64,000 bases of DNA from Parasphingopyxis algicola (GTDB lineage: Bacteria; Pseudomonadota; Alphaproteobacteria; Sphingomonadales; Sphingomonadaceae). Numbering within the stretch: position 1 is the stretch's first letter; each line of letters opens with the position of its first letter. The stretch covers positions 1,860,001 through 1,924,000 of the forward strand of contig NZ_CP051131.1 of NCBI RefSeq assembly GCF_013378075.1. The letters are read 5' to 3'. The notes beneath the pieces were generated by a model. The model had not been told where the DNA came from. It saw only the letters and a program-made list of their open reading frames with translations, and did not search any database. The position numbers and the translations under genes are program-made. Shown here in pieces: positions 17,129 to 25,723 of this stretch.

Positions 17129-18571
17129 TCAATAGGCGCCCCGGCCGCTGACCACGGCGGGTATCGTTTTCGTGAGCAGCCAGATGTCGCGCAGAAGCGT
17201 GCGCGAGCTCAGATATTCAACGTCTAGCTCGACCTGCTTGTCGAATGGAATGTTCGCTCGACCCGAAACCTGCCAGGTGCAGGTGATGCCGGGCCGGCCC
17301 GACAGTCGTTTCCAGCTATCGTTCTTGTAAGACTGTACTTCGGCCGGCAGCGCTGGCCTCGGCCCGACGAGCGACATATCGCCGGCAACGACATTGTAGA
17401 TCTGCGGAAGCTCGTCGAGAGAAAATCGGCGTAGCCATTTTCCAACCCGCGTTATCCGGGGATCGTTGCGCATCTTGAAGCAAACGGAATCGCGCTCCGA
17501 TTGATCGAGAAGCGCGGCCCGGCGTGCCTCAGCGTCCACCGCCATAGAACGGAATTTGAGCATCTTGAACGGTTTCCCGTTTTTCCCGATCCGCGTTTGC
17601 GAGAAGAAAGCGGAGCCGCCATCCTCCGCCTTGATGAGCAAGGCGATGGCAGCCATGATCGGCGCAAGCATCGCCAGCGCGAGCGAGCCTATTGTCACGT
17701 CGATCGCCCGCTTTGCCCCATCGCCCGCCTGCGCGGCGATTCCGCGCCGAGCGATAGCGTGGCGAGCTGCGTGCCAGAGGAAGACCGGGTTGCCGGCGAG
17801 ATATCGGCCGGCCAGCCGCCGCGGTTCCCGAATGAAACGCCAGACCCATTCCATCCCACCGCGCCGCATAGCCTCGGGCGCGCGCGGAATGCGGCCCGAA
17901 TAATAGTCGAACAGACCGCCGACGCCGGACACAACCGGTGCGCTCAAAGCTTCGCGATACTGGGCGATCCATTTCTCTTGCCGTGGAACGCCGAGGCCGA
18001 CCAGCACTATGGCCGGCCGGGATCGATTGATCATGTCGATCACATCGGGCATCGCGCTTTCGTCATGATAGCCATGTTTGCATCCGGCGATGTGCAGCAT
18101 CGGATAGCGTTCGAGCATTTCTTCGGCGGCCGCCGCGGCGACGCCGGGCGCCCCACCCAACAGGAAGATCGGCAACCCGTGCTCTGCGGCGCTTTCGCAC
18201 AGTTCGGGGAAAACGTCGGTGCCGTTCAGATTGTCGCCCAGGCCGACGCCGGACCATTTTGCGGCGAGTGCCAGACCCGAACCGTCCGGCAAAATCAGAT
18301 CGCTGCGTTTCAAAATTCGCGCATAGTGGCTGTCCCTGTGCGCGACATTGATGCAGTGCGCATTGACGAAATTGACGGTCCGGCGCTGTCCGGAAGCAGC
18401 GGCCTCGATGATTGCGTCCACCGCCTCGGCCCGCGTCGCGTTCAGCAGCGGAAGTCCGAATAGCGTCGATGCGCCGCATTGCATCAGCGAAGCGTCCAGC
18501 TCGCTGCTGATCTTTGCCATGGCCTCGGTATCCAAGGGCTGGGCATTTCGAAAGTCGTTTGTCGTGAACAT
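17129..18571 (-). CDS. WecG/TagA-type glycosyltransferase fused to a polyprenyl-phosphate sugar-1-phosphate transferase
   Basis: From ATG 18571 (GGAG six bases upstream; a GTG at 18583 is less likely) the product has 480 residues. The first part (about 35-275) is a WecG/TagA/CpsF glycosyltransferase: VNFVNAHCINVAHRD, DLILPDGSGLA and VLVGLGVPRQEKWIA. The second part (about 285-480) is a bacterial sugar transferase of the PglC/WcaJ type: KRAIDVTIGSLALAML (membrane segment), FKMLKFRSM, LRRFSLDELPQIYNVV, GDMSLVGPRPALP. One polypeptide thus carries both the lipid-linked first step and the next glycosyl transfer of exopolysaccharide synthesis. A sigma-54 promoter lies 35 bp upstream. Confidence 0.93.
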   Translation of the reverse strand: MFTTNDFRNAQPLDTEAMAKISSELDASLMQCGASTLFGLPLLNATRAEAVDAIIEAAASGQRRTVNFVNAHCINVAHRDSHYARILKRSDLILPDGSGLALAAKWSGVGLGDNLNGTDVFPELCESAAEHGLPIFLLGGAPGVAAAAAEEMLERYPMLHIAGCKHGYHDESAMPDVIDMINRSRPAIVLVGLGVPRQEKWIAQYREALSAPVVSGVGGLFDYYSGRIPRAPEAMRRGGMEWVWRFIREPRRLAGRYLAGNPVFLWHAARHAIARRGIAAQAGDGAKRAIDVTIGSLALAMLAPIMAAIALLIKAEDGGSAFFSQTRIGKNGKPFKMLKFRSMAVDAEARRAALLDQSERDSVCFKMRNDPRITRVGKWLRRFSLDELPQIYNVVAGDMSLVGPRPALPAEVQSYKNDSWKRLSGRPGITCTWQVSGRANIPFDKQVELDVEYLSSRTLLRDIWLLTKTIPAVVSGRGAY

Positions 18572-18605
18572 GTATATCTCCACACTGATGTTGTGCGGAC
18601 CTTAA

Positions 18606-18621
18606 TGCAGGACCCGTGCCA
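18606..18621 (-). promoter_or_regulatory. Sigma-54 promoter of the WecG-sugar transferase fusion
   Basis: On the minus strand the sequence reads TGGCAC-GGGTC-CTGCA, matching the -24 box fully and the -12 box except for one base. A transcript would begin about 12 bp further on and run into the gene at 18571. Confidence 0.75.
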
Positions 18622-18727
18622 GAAGAGCGTGGCCTAGGATTTCTGCCGTATGAGGCAAGATTGTTGTGCTGCGATCGCATCGGCCGTGCGAGCAAAGCGC
18701 TAAGTGTCTCGCATATCGCGATGACGG

Positions 18728-18747
18728 CGTTTGCAATTTGCAAAACG
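18728..18747. promoter_or_regulatory. Candidate enhancer (activator-binding) site between two sigma-54 promoters
   Basis: The 15-bp dyad TTTGCAA-T-TTGCAAA (18730-18744) sits about 115 bp from the -24 box of the leftward promoter and about 72 bp from that of the rightward promoter. Related TTGCAAA sites occur upstream of the other two sigma-54 promoters of this locus. The binding protein is inferred to be the NtrC-type regulator at 27102. Confidence 0.5.
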
Positions 18748-18807
18748 GGTCTGATCGGTCGGCCAGACATTTCTCGTAATCCTTGGAAATCCGGGCTTTC
18801 CTAACTT

Positions 18808-18823
18808 TGGCACGGCGTTTGCT
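18808..18823 (+). promoter_or_regulatory. Sigma-54 promoter of the wzx operon
   Basis: TGGCAC-GGCGT-TTGCT matches the sigma-54 consensus at every conserved position. The predicted start of transcription is near 18833-18834, immediately before the ATG at 18835. Confidence 0.82.
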
Positions 18824-18834
18824 CAGATGGTGGC

Positions 18835-20145
18835 ATGTTTATTGGAACCATCATCGGGTTGGCGAGAAAGCGCTTGAACAGGATCGTACAAGGTGACGAT
18901 CGCCTGCTCCTCGGCGGCTTTACAGCCTATGTTTCGGCCGAGCTCATTGTTCGGATCGTGCGTGTCGCCGCCATTTTGGTGATCGCGCGGCAGGTCGACG
19001 CCCTGATTCTTGGCGTTGCGGCCCTGGCGCTGACGCTATTCGAACTCGTTCGCGTGCTGGCCAATGCCGGCATCGGCCAGAAGATCATCGCCGCACAAGA
19101 GGTCGACCTGCCAGCCATCTGCAATACGGCATACCGGCTGTTCTGGATCTGGTGCGGGATTGTCGCCCTCGTTCAAGCGGCAGTTGCTGCAATGATGGCA
19201 TTTATGTTCGGTCAATCGGCCGTCGCTGCAATGCTTGCGCTTTTGTGCGGCGTTTACGCCATCATGCCCTTCGGCCTCGTTCAGGTTTTCCTCCTGATGC
19301 GCGCGGGCAAGCTTCAAACGACGGCGCGTATCACGGCGAGCCAGACCATTGCCGATCATATTCTGACGGCGCTTCTCGTGCTGATCTGGCCGTCGGCCTG
19401 GGCAGTCGTCTTGCCGAAGCTGCTGACCGCGCCAGTCTGGCTGCTGATGGTGCGCCGCGCCTGCCATTGGCGGCGCGACAGCACCGCAGGACACGCGCCG
19501 GTCGCCTCGTTCGCAGCGTTCGGCACCGGTGTGCTGATCACCGAGATCGGCACCGCCGCGCGGATCCAGCTCGACAAGCTTATTATCGGCGCGCTGCTCG
19601 GCGTCGAAGCGCTTGGCCTCTACTATTTCGCGTTCAATGCCGGTCTCGGCATCACCGGCTCGCTGACCTCCGCCTATGGCACCGTACTCTACCCCTTCCT
19701 GTGCCGGGCAAAGGATCGGCTGGAAGGGGCCGCGCGCTATCGCCGGGGTATCATGTTCGGCGGAGCGATCCTTGTGCCGCTTATCCTGCTCCAGGTCGTG
19801 CTGGCGGATTTATACGTGCCGATCATATTCGGTGCTCACTGGTCATCTGCTGCTCCGCTGGTGTCGCTGCTCGGCCTTGCCGCGCTGGCGATGTTGGGGT
19901 CGACGCTGGCAACGACATGGCTGCGCGCCACCGGCCGGACCGGCCGCGACGCGGCCGCCAACTTCCTGGCCGGGACTTTCGCGCTGGGCGGACTCGCGCT
20001 GGGCGCCGGCCACGGCATCGACACTGCCGCGCTCGGCTATGTGGCCGGTCTCTCCATAATCCTGATTCCCTTCTTCGCCTGGATCGCTTTGCACGCGGCC
20101 AGGACTGTTTCCCTCCCCATATCGCCAAAGGAGTATTCCATATGA
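18835..20145 (+). CDS. Wzx-type polysaccharide flippase
   Basis: This 436-residue protein has about 12 hydrophobic helices and fits the MATE/oligosaccharide-flippase superfamily (Wzx/RfbX). Such proteins move undecaprenyl-linked repeat units across the inner membrane. ATG 18835 is the only in-frame ATG near the beginning; no Shine-Dalgarno is seen and the predicted sigma-54 start is one or two bases upstream, so the mRNA may be leaderless. The stop codon overlaps the start of the following glycosyltransferase (ATGA). Three transferases follow in the same direction. Confidence 0.87.
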   Translation: MFIGTIIGLARKRLNRIVQGDDRLLLGGFTAYVSAELIVRIVRVAAILVIARQVDALILGVAALALTLFELVRVLANAGIGQKIIAAQEVDLPAICNTAYRLFWIWCGIVALVQAAVAAMMAFMFGQSAVAAMLALLCGVYAIMPFGLVQVFLLMRAGKLQTTARITASQTIADHILTALLVLIWPSAWAVVLPKLLTAPVWLLMVRRACHWRRDSTAGHAPVASFAAFGTGVLITEIGTAARIQLDKLIIGALLGVEALGLYYFAFNAGLGITGSLTSAYGTVLYPFLCRAKDRLEGAARYRRGIMFGGAILVPLILLQVVLADLYVPIIFGAHWSSAAPLVSLLGLAALAMLGSTLATTWLRATGRTGRDAAANFLAGTFALGGLALGAGHGIDTAALGYVAGLSIILIPFFAWIALHAARTVSLPISPKEYSI

Positions 20146-21071
20146 GCGAGCCACTTTTCTCGGTCATCATCCCTGTCTTCAATGCCGAAGAGACTCTCGA
20201 TCGGACGGTCCGGAGCGTGCTCGACCAGACGATCGGCGATTTCGAGCTCCTGCTGATCGACGACGGTTCGACCGACGCCAGCATCAAAAAGATGCTGAGA
20301 TTTGCATCCGAGGATCAACGGATCCGCGTCGTCTCTCAAGAAAATCGTGGCGCGGCAGCCGCGCGAAACCTGGGCATCGAAATGGCCAGGGGTGCTTTGA
20401 TCGCTTTTCTCGATGCCGACGACATCTGGGCCTCGACCAAATTGGAGTGTCACGCCACTGTGCATCACCGGGACATGATGGTGGCCGTCAGCTGCGCAAA
20501 GGTCGCCTTTATCGGGCCCGAGACCAGAAATCTGGACGATGCCGATGCGGTGTCGGGCATAGCGTTCGGATCGCTGAAGCTTCCCGATCTGGTCGCGGAA
20601 AATCCGACATGCACGACTTCTAACCTCGTCGTCAGCCGCGAATGTTTCGACACGGTAGGCGGGTTCAAGGAGGACCTGCACCATGCCGAGGATCAGGAAT
20701 GGCTGATGCGTGCCGCCGTCGCGGGCTATCTGATCAGGAGCATCGATGATCTTCTTGTCGGATATCGCGCTAGCGCCGGCGGTCTTTCAGCGGATCTCGA
20801 CAGCATGCACAGGGGCTGGCGCAGCGTCGTCGACGGATATCGCCGTTCGGTCGACGTCAACGCGGCCGAGGCCGTCTATTGCCGGTATCTGGCCCGGCGC
20901 GCGCTTCGCATGGGGGCCGGAGCAAAATCCACCTGGCGCTATGTCGGTATCGCGTTCCGCCGCGATGTGTCCGCCTTTTTTGGCGACCGGAGGCGTGGCG
21001 CGCTCATCTTGCTGGGCGCACTCGCCAGCCTGTTTCTACCCCGCACGTTCCAAAGAAAATTGTTTTCCTGA
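20142..21071 (+). CDS. Glycosyltransferase family 2
   Basis: This 309-residue protein starts at ATG 20142 with AAAGGAG upstream. It has the GT-A fold blocks FSVIIPVFNAEETLDRTVRS, LLLIDDGSTDAS, NRGAAAARNLGIEMA and the metal-binding FLDADDIW (DxD). HHAEDQEWLMRAA carries the acidic ED motif of the acceptor site. It adds one sugar of the exopolysaccharide repeat unit. It resembles the next gene, suggesting an old duplication. Confidence 0.92.
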   Translation: MSEPLFSVIIPVFNAEETLDRTVRSVLDQTIGDFELLLIDDGSTDASIKKMLRFASEDQRIRVVSQENRGAAAARNLGIEMARGALIAFLDADDIWASTKLECHATVHHRDMMVAVSCAKVAFIGPETRNLDDADAVSGIAFGSLKLPDLVAENPTCTTSNLVVSRECFDTVGGFKEDLHHAEDQEWLMRAAVAGYLIRSIDDLLVGYRASAGGLSADLDSMHRGWRSVVDGYRRSVDVNAAEAVYCRYLARRALRMGAGAKSTWRYVGIAFRRDVSAFFGDRRRGALILLGALASLFLPRTFQRKLFS

Positions 21072-21082
21072 AGGAGGATAAG

Positions 21083-22078
21083 ATGACACAGCGTCCAGCA
21101 ATGTCGGTCGTGATGCCGATGTACAATGTCGAACGCTATATCGGCGAGGCGATCCAGTCGGTTCTCGATCAGGATTTCGAAGATTTCGAGTTGATCATCG
21201 TCGATGACGCCAGTCTCGATGGCAGCAACGGGATCTGCCACAGCTTCAAGGATCCGCGCATCAGGGTGATTGCCCAGCGCAATCGCGGCCTTGCCGGCGC
21301 GCGCAACACAGGAGTCGCCGCTGCGAGAGGGCGCTTTATCGCCTTGCTCGATTCCGACGATCGCTGGGTTCCTTCGAAGCTGGGCCTGCATTTCATCCAT
21401 TTGACGGCAAATCCCGATGTGGATGTCAGCTATTCGGGGTCGCGCTTCATCAATGAAGCAGGCCTCCCCCTAGCGTTGGCAATGCGGCCGAAACTCGAAG
21501 ACGTGACCGCGAAGGATATCGTGACACGCAATCCCGTCGGCAACGGATCCGCGCCGGTTATCAGAAAGTCCGCGCTCGACAGGGTCGCGTTCCGGCATCC
21601 CGCGGAGCCGGAGCGCACCTGCTGGTTCGACGAGAGTTTTCGGCAGTCCGAAGATATCGAAATGTGGCTCCGCATGGCGGTCGGTGCCGGATGCCGGTTC
21701 GAGGGTATATCCGGTCTGCTGACCGAATATCGCGTTGCGAGCGGCGGTCTTTCGGCCAATATCGCGCGGCAATATGAAAGCTGGTGCCGCATGATCGACA
21801 AGACGGCCGGATATGCTCCCGGTTTCATCCGGAAACACCGGGCCGCCGCAGAAGCCTATCAGCTCCGGTATCTCGCTCGTCGCTCGGTGCAGCTCGGCGA
21901 CGGCGCGTTTGCACTGGCCCTCGTGCGTCAATCCCTGGCAAGAAACGCCCGGATTCTGTTTCAGGAACCGGGCAAGACGCTGTCGACCGCCTTGGCGGCG
22001 GCCGCAGCGCGTTGGCTCCCCTCGCGCGCCTTCGATGCCGTAGCGCAATGGCGGCTGGGCGCCGGGCTCAAGACATGA
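21083..22078 (+). CDS. Glycosyltransferase family 2
   Basis: This 331-residue protein starts at ATG 21083 with a strong AAGGAGG site. Motifs: MSVVMPMYNVERYIGEAIQS, LIIVDDASLDGS, NRGLAGARNTGVAAARG, LLDSDDRW and QSEDIEMWLRMA. It is the second of two related GT2 enzymes in the operon. Its stop codon overlaps the start of the GT4 gene (ATGA). Confidence 0.92.
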   Translation: MTQRPAMSVVMPMYNVERYIGEAIQSVLDQDFEDFELIIVDDASLDGSNGICHSFKDPRIRVIAQRNRGLAGARNTGVAAARGRFIALLDSDDRWVPSKLGLHFIHLTANPDVDVSYSGSRFINEAGLPLALAMRPKLEDVTAKDIVTRNPVGNGSAPVIRKSALDRVAFRHPAEPERTCWFDESFRQSEDIEMWLRMAVGAGCRFEGISGLLTEYRVASGGLSANIARQYESWCRMIDKTAGYAPGFIRKHRAAAEAYQLRYLARRSVQLGDGAFALALVRQSLARNARILFQEPGKTLSTALAAAAARWLPSRAFDAVAQWRLGAGLKT

Positions 22079-23142
22079 GGCAGCTTGCGGCGGCGCATCT
22101 GCTTGAGGACGTTTCGTTCGGCGGCGTGGTGAAGTCACTCAGCATCTTCGACCGACCCGAACTTGCCACGCGCATTCGCAACGAGATGATCGAAGTCAAT
22201 CCAGCCGGGGTGCGCGCACCGCGGCTGGATGCGGATATTATCATCACCCATTTCACGCCGCGCTGGCGGACGCTTCCGTTTCTCCACGCTCTGCGATTGC
22301 GCAATCGCAAGGCCTTTCTCGTGCATGTCGAGCATAGCTACACACGCGCGTTCGAGGAGCTGCACGTCGACAGCGTCAGGCGCTTTCGTGCAATGCTGCG
22401 CGGATCCTATGCCGCATTCGACGAGGTCGTGGCCGTTTCGCATGGCCAAGCCGACTGGCTTCGCGTGGCACGACTTGTTCCCCATGAAAAGCTGCTCGTG
22501 ATTCCGCCCTGGAGCGATCACGGCGATCTGCGCGCCATGCCGTTGGCATGCCATTCCGGCAATCGTCCGATCGTGATCGGGGCGTATGGCCGGTTCGACG
22601 CGATCAAGGGCTTCGATGTGTTGATCGATGCCGTGAGACGGCTCGACCCGACCAGATTTTCCTTGCTGCTTGGTGGCTTCGGCCCGGAAGAGGATGAGTT
22701 GAAGCACCGGGCGAGCCTCATGCCGAACATGGAATTTGCCGGCAAGGTAACCAATCATCGGGATTTCCTGGGCCGATGTGACATCGTGGCGATACCCTCA
22801 CGACGCGAAGCCTTTGGCCAGGTGGCCATGGAAGCGAAACTTGCTGGTCGCCCGATCATCGCAGCGCAGGTCGATGGTTTGCCGGAGCAAGTTGGGAAGG
22901 CCGGAATAACCGTCGATTGCAGCTCGGCGGAGACGCTGGCGGCAGCGCTTGCTCAGCTACCCAAGCTGCCGCTGGATAAGATGGCTGAAGCCGCGAGGGC
23001 GAGCGTAGCTGACGCGGAAATCACGCGCCTATTGGCCTGGCAGCGCCTTTTTGGCCGGGCGGCGCGCTATTGCCGCGCTTCGCAATCTGTCGAAGCGCGT
23101 GCCGCGGCGCCGATCAGAACGAGCGCCGGCCAGATCAGATAG
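22075..23142 (+). CDS. Glycosyltransferase family 4
   Basis: This 355-residue protein starts at ATG 22075, overlapping the stop of the previous gene. It is a GT-B enzyme: an N-terminal acceptor domain, and a C-terminal donor-nucleotide domain with GAYGRFDAIKGFDVLIDAV, FAGKVTNHRDFLGRCDIVAIPSRREAFGQV and the nucleotide-sugar-binding Glu region. It is the last gene of the rightward operon. Its 3' 76 bp overlap the 3' end of the polymerase gene on the other strand. Confidence 0.92.
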   Translation: MRQLAAAHLLEDVSFGGVVKSLSIFDRPELATRIRNEMIEVNPAGVRAPRLDADIIITHFTPRWRTLPFLHALRLRNRKAFLVHVEHSYTRAFEELHVDSVRRFRAMLRGSYAAFDEVVAVSHGQADWLRVARLVPHEKLLVIPPWSDHGDLRAMPLACHSGNRPIVIGAYGRFDAIKGFDVLIDAVRRLDPTRFSLLLGGFGPEEDELKHRASLMPNMEFAGKVTNHRDFLGRCDIVAIPSRREAFGQVAMEAKLAGRPIIAAQVDGLPEQVGKAGITVDCSSAETLAAALAQLPKLPLDKMAEAARASVADAEITRLLAWQRLFGRAARYCRASQSVEARAAAPIRTSAGQIR

Positions 23143-24347
23143 CTCATAATTTCCAGATTCTCCCCGAAGCTGTAGAGGAACAGCAGCAGGATCATCGACA
23201 GGCCGACGCGGCCGGTCGCATGATGCCAGGCGGCGTGCAGCAACACGACAAAGCTGAACAGCATCGGTATCGCGAGAGCCGCAAAACCGAGCGCGCCTTT
23301 GACGAACAACAGCCCGTACCAGCTGTGATGGCTGCCGATCGGCATATATTCCACGAGATGCGGTCCGTTCTCGACGATCCCGTGCCCGAACCAGGGCGCT
23401 TCATTCTGCCATCGTTCGACGGCAATCCGGCCGAGGATTTCGCGGACGCGCGTCGATCCGGCCCGAGCGCGATCGAAGCTGTCGATCAGCTCCGTCAGAT
23501 GGTCGATGATCGCTGGGGCCATGAGCCCGGCGAAGACCGCTGCGGGCGCTGACAGAAACCAGATTGCGGGTCTGTTCATCCGCGCCAGCAGATGGGCGGC
23601 CGGCCACAACATCAGTAAGGCAATTAGGGCGACCCGAGATTGGGACAGCACGGCCACGGCAAGCCCGGCGGCCAAGCCTATGTAGCGCCATCTCCGATGC
23701 TTCTCTTCGAGCGCGCACAGGACGTAGATCACCCCGACCATGCCCGCCGCCGGCGACCAGGGGGCGAAAAATTGCCATCGCGGCAGACCCGAGCCGGGTT
23801 CGAACGTGTATAGCGTGACGGAGAAGAACTCGGGGCCCGATCCGCCGAGAATTCTGAGCGGCGAGACATAGAGTTCGCCCGGCAATCCGACATAGGGCGC
23901 CGCCAGAAAAATGGGGAGGATGAGGAGTGTTTGCAGGCCAAGTCGGCACACGGCGCGATAGATCGTTTCGGGCCGGATCTTCAGGACGGCGCCGGCCAGC
24001 GGGAACAGCGCCAGCAATGCCCAGCCCTTGGCCCAGCCGATCGACGATTTTATCGTTTGGACGGTGCCGAGATCGTTCAGCGCGTGTCCGATCAGCAAGA
24101 TGGCGAGCATCGCCGCCATCGAAGCGAGCCAAACGACAACCAAAGACGGGACGGGATCCGGCCGCATGCGCATCGGCAATGCCGGTGCAAAATAGAGATT
24201 GCGGACGGCCAGCGCGGCCAGGCACCAGCCAAGCGCTGGGCCGACGAGGTACAGCGCCCCGGCGATCCAGAACAGCCAAGTGCTCTGGATTGTGATCGAG
24301 ATCAGCCGCTCGGCAGGATTTTCCGGATGACCTGCTGACGCGACCAT
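23067..24347 (-). CDS. Wzy-like polysaccharide polymerase / O-antigen ligase family
   Basis: This 426-residue protein has about 11 hydrophobic segments. A long periplasmic loop (about residues 265-340) holds ARAGSTRVREILGR and WFGHGIVENGP, then SHHSWYGLLFVKGALG, resembling the O-antigen ligase/Wzy superfamily. It would polymerise the lipid-linked repeats outside the inner membrane. Its start overlaps the end of the Wzz-like gene by 46 bp on the same strand, and no ribosome-binding site is evident, so it depends on coupling. Family assignment is by topology, so ligase versus polymerase is not separable. Confidence 0.8.
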   Translation of the reverse strand: MVASAGHPENPAERLISITIQSTWLFWIAGALYLVGPALGWCLAALAVRNLYFAPALPMRMRPDPVPSLVVVWLASMAAMLAILLIGHALNDLGTVQTIKSSIGWAKGWALLALFPLAGAVLKIRPETIYRAVCRLGLQTLLILPIFLAAPYVGLPGELYVSPLRILGGSGPEFFSVTLYTFEPGSGLPRWQFFAPWSPAAGMVGVIYVLCALEEKHRRWRYIGLAAGLAVAVLSQSRVALIALLMLWPAAHLLARMNRPAIWFLSAPAAVFAGLMAPAIIDHLTELIDSFDRARAGSTRVREILGRIAVERWQNEAPWFGHGIVENGPHLVEYMPIGSHHSWYGLLFVKGALGFAALAIPMLFSFVVLLHAAWHHATGRVGLSMILLLFLYSFGENLEIMSYLIWPALVLIGAAARASTDCEARQ

Positions 24348-25723
24348 AACAGTATGAACCCGATGAGAGTGAGAAATGTCGCCAGCAGACCGCCGCCCAG
24401 CACGAAGAGAAGTTTGGGGGAGCTCGGCCGGCTCGGCAGGGACGGCTCTTCTAGCGTCTGGACCAGCGGATAGGAAGCAAAGGGGTCGGATTGATTTGTA
24501 TCCAGCTGAGCGAGCGCGGAGGAGAAGACCGCTTCGGCAACCCGCAGATCGCGCGTTAGATCCGCCAGCTCGGACGCCTTTTCGACCAGCTGCGCCGACG
24601 TCGCCGATTGTTCTTGCAGCTGCGCGCGGATCTCCGCCAACGCCGCCGACTCCCCGGCGGCCTCGCTGTCGGCGAGCAGCGTCGATTGCATGAGACCGGC
24701 GCGAACATCGGACACCGCGAGATCGGCAAACCGCATGATCTGGGTTCCGCTCAAGCCGGTCAGGGCCCGTCCGCGCTGACTCAGCGATTCGCGCAGGGAA
24801 TCGGTCTCGGCGGTAAGCTCCTCAATCGTGGAGTGTCGGGAGCCTAGGGTTCCCGACGCTTCGGCACGCTGGGCCGTCAGGTTCGCATAACGATCCAGCA
24901 GCGTCTGAAATTCGGGATCGGCGCCCAGGAGCATCGCGCGCCTCGCATCGCCGCGCGATATCTGCAGCGACGATGCCAGCCGGCTCGTGGCGGCCTGTGT
25001 CCGTCGTGTGGCCGTGCGTGCATCGCGTTCCCGATCGCGCAGCGCATCGAAGGCGGCAACCCTACCGTTGAACTGATCCATGGAAACAAGCCCGGTCTCT
25101 CCCTGGAACTGCAGGAGAGCTCGCTGGGCCTCGCGGACCTTGGCTTCCAGCCCGTCGAGGCGAGACCGGTCGGCCTCTTCCCGCCGCTCCGCCTCGTCTG
25201 CACGAAGACGCGCCAATTCGACCAGAAAGGCTTCCCGAAGCGCGGTCGCGCGGCGTCGAGCATGTTCGCGGGTGTCGCCCGCGACGTTGACCCCGATCAG
25301 GTTCGTCTGGTCGACCAACCGTATGGTCGGCCTCGGAAAATCGCCTTCGTCCTCGTCGGCGATATCCGCCGCTCTGTCCAATACCACATCGGACATCAGC
25401 AAGCGCTTGTAGTTCTCAGTCGGGCTCAGCGAAGAGCTGGAAAATGCTGAGGACGAAGCCGTCGACGCCTGACCGATCGTTTCCAGGTTGATCGACGATC
25501 CAACGCCGGATCCCGGCAGGATGAGTGTCGTTCGGCTCGAATAGCTGGTCGGCGCCACAATCAGATAGAGTATGACCAGCAGCCAGATGACACCGATCGA
25601 GGGCAGCGCGGTCTTCAGGTAGCGTTGGGTCCGCCCGGGAAAAGGCAGCCCGTTCTGGGCGACCCACAGGATCCGATTGAAAAGCCCCTGTTCCGGGTTC
25701 GCTCTGACATGTTCCATTCTCAT
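24302..25723 (-). CDS. Wzz-like chain-length / polysaccharide co-polymerase protein
   Basis: From ATG 25723 the product has 473 residues. The architecture is of a polysaccharide co-polymerase: an N-terminal membrane span (PSIGVIWLLVILYLIV), a large coiled-coil periplasmic domain (about 130-420, rich in Arg, Glu and Ala) and a C-terminal span (LLFVLGGGLLATFLTLIGFILLW) preceded by a Pro-rich segment (PSLPSRPSSPK). There is no Walker-type tyrosine kinase domain, unlike Wzc. The start codon shares a base with the Wza stop (TGATG), so it is translationally coupled. Confidence 0.87.
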   Translation of the reverse strand: MRMEHVRANPEQGLFNRILWVAQNGLPFPGRTQRYLKTALPSIGVIWLLVILYLIVAPTSYSSRTTLILPGSGVGSSINLETIGQASTASSSAFSSSSLSPTENYKRLLMSDVVLDRAADIADEDEGDFPRPTIRLVDQTNLIGVNVAGDTREHARRRATALREAFLVELARLRADEAERREEADRSRLDGLEAKVREAQRALLQFQGETGLVSMDQFNGRVAAFDALRDRERDARTATRRTQAATSRLASSLQISRGDARRAMLLGADPEFQTLLDRYANLTAQRAEASGTLGSRHSTIEELTAETDSLRESLSQRGRALTGLSGTQIMRFADLAVSDVRAGLMQSTLLADSEAAGESAALAEIRAQLQEQSATSAQLVEKASELADLTRDLRVAEAVFSSALAQLDTNQSDPFASYPLVQTLEEPSLPSRPSSPKLLFVLGGGLLATFLTLIGFILLWSRQQVIRKILPSG

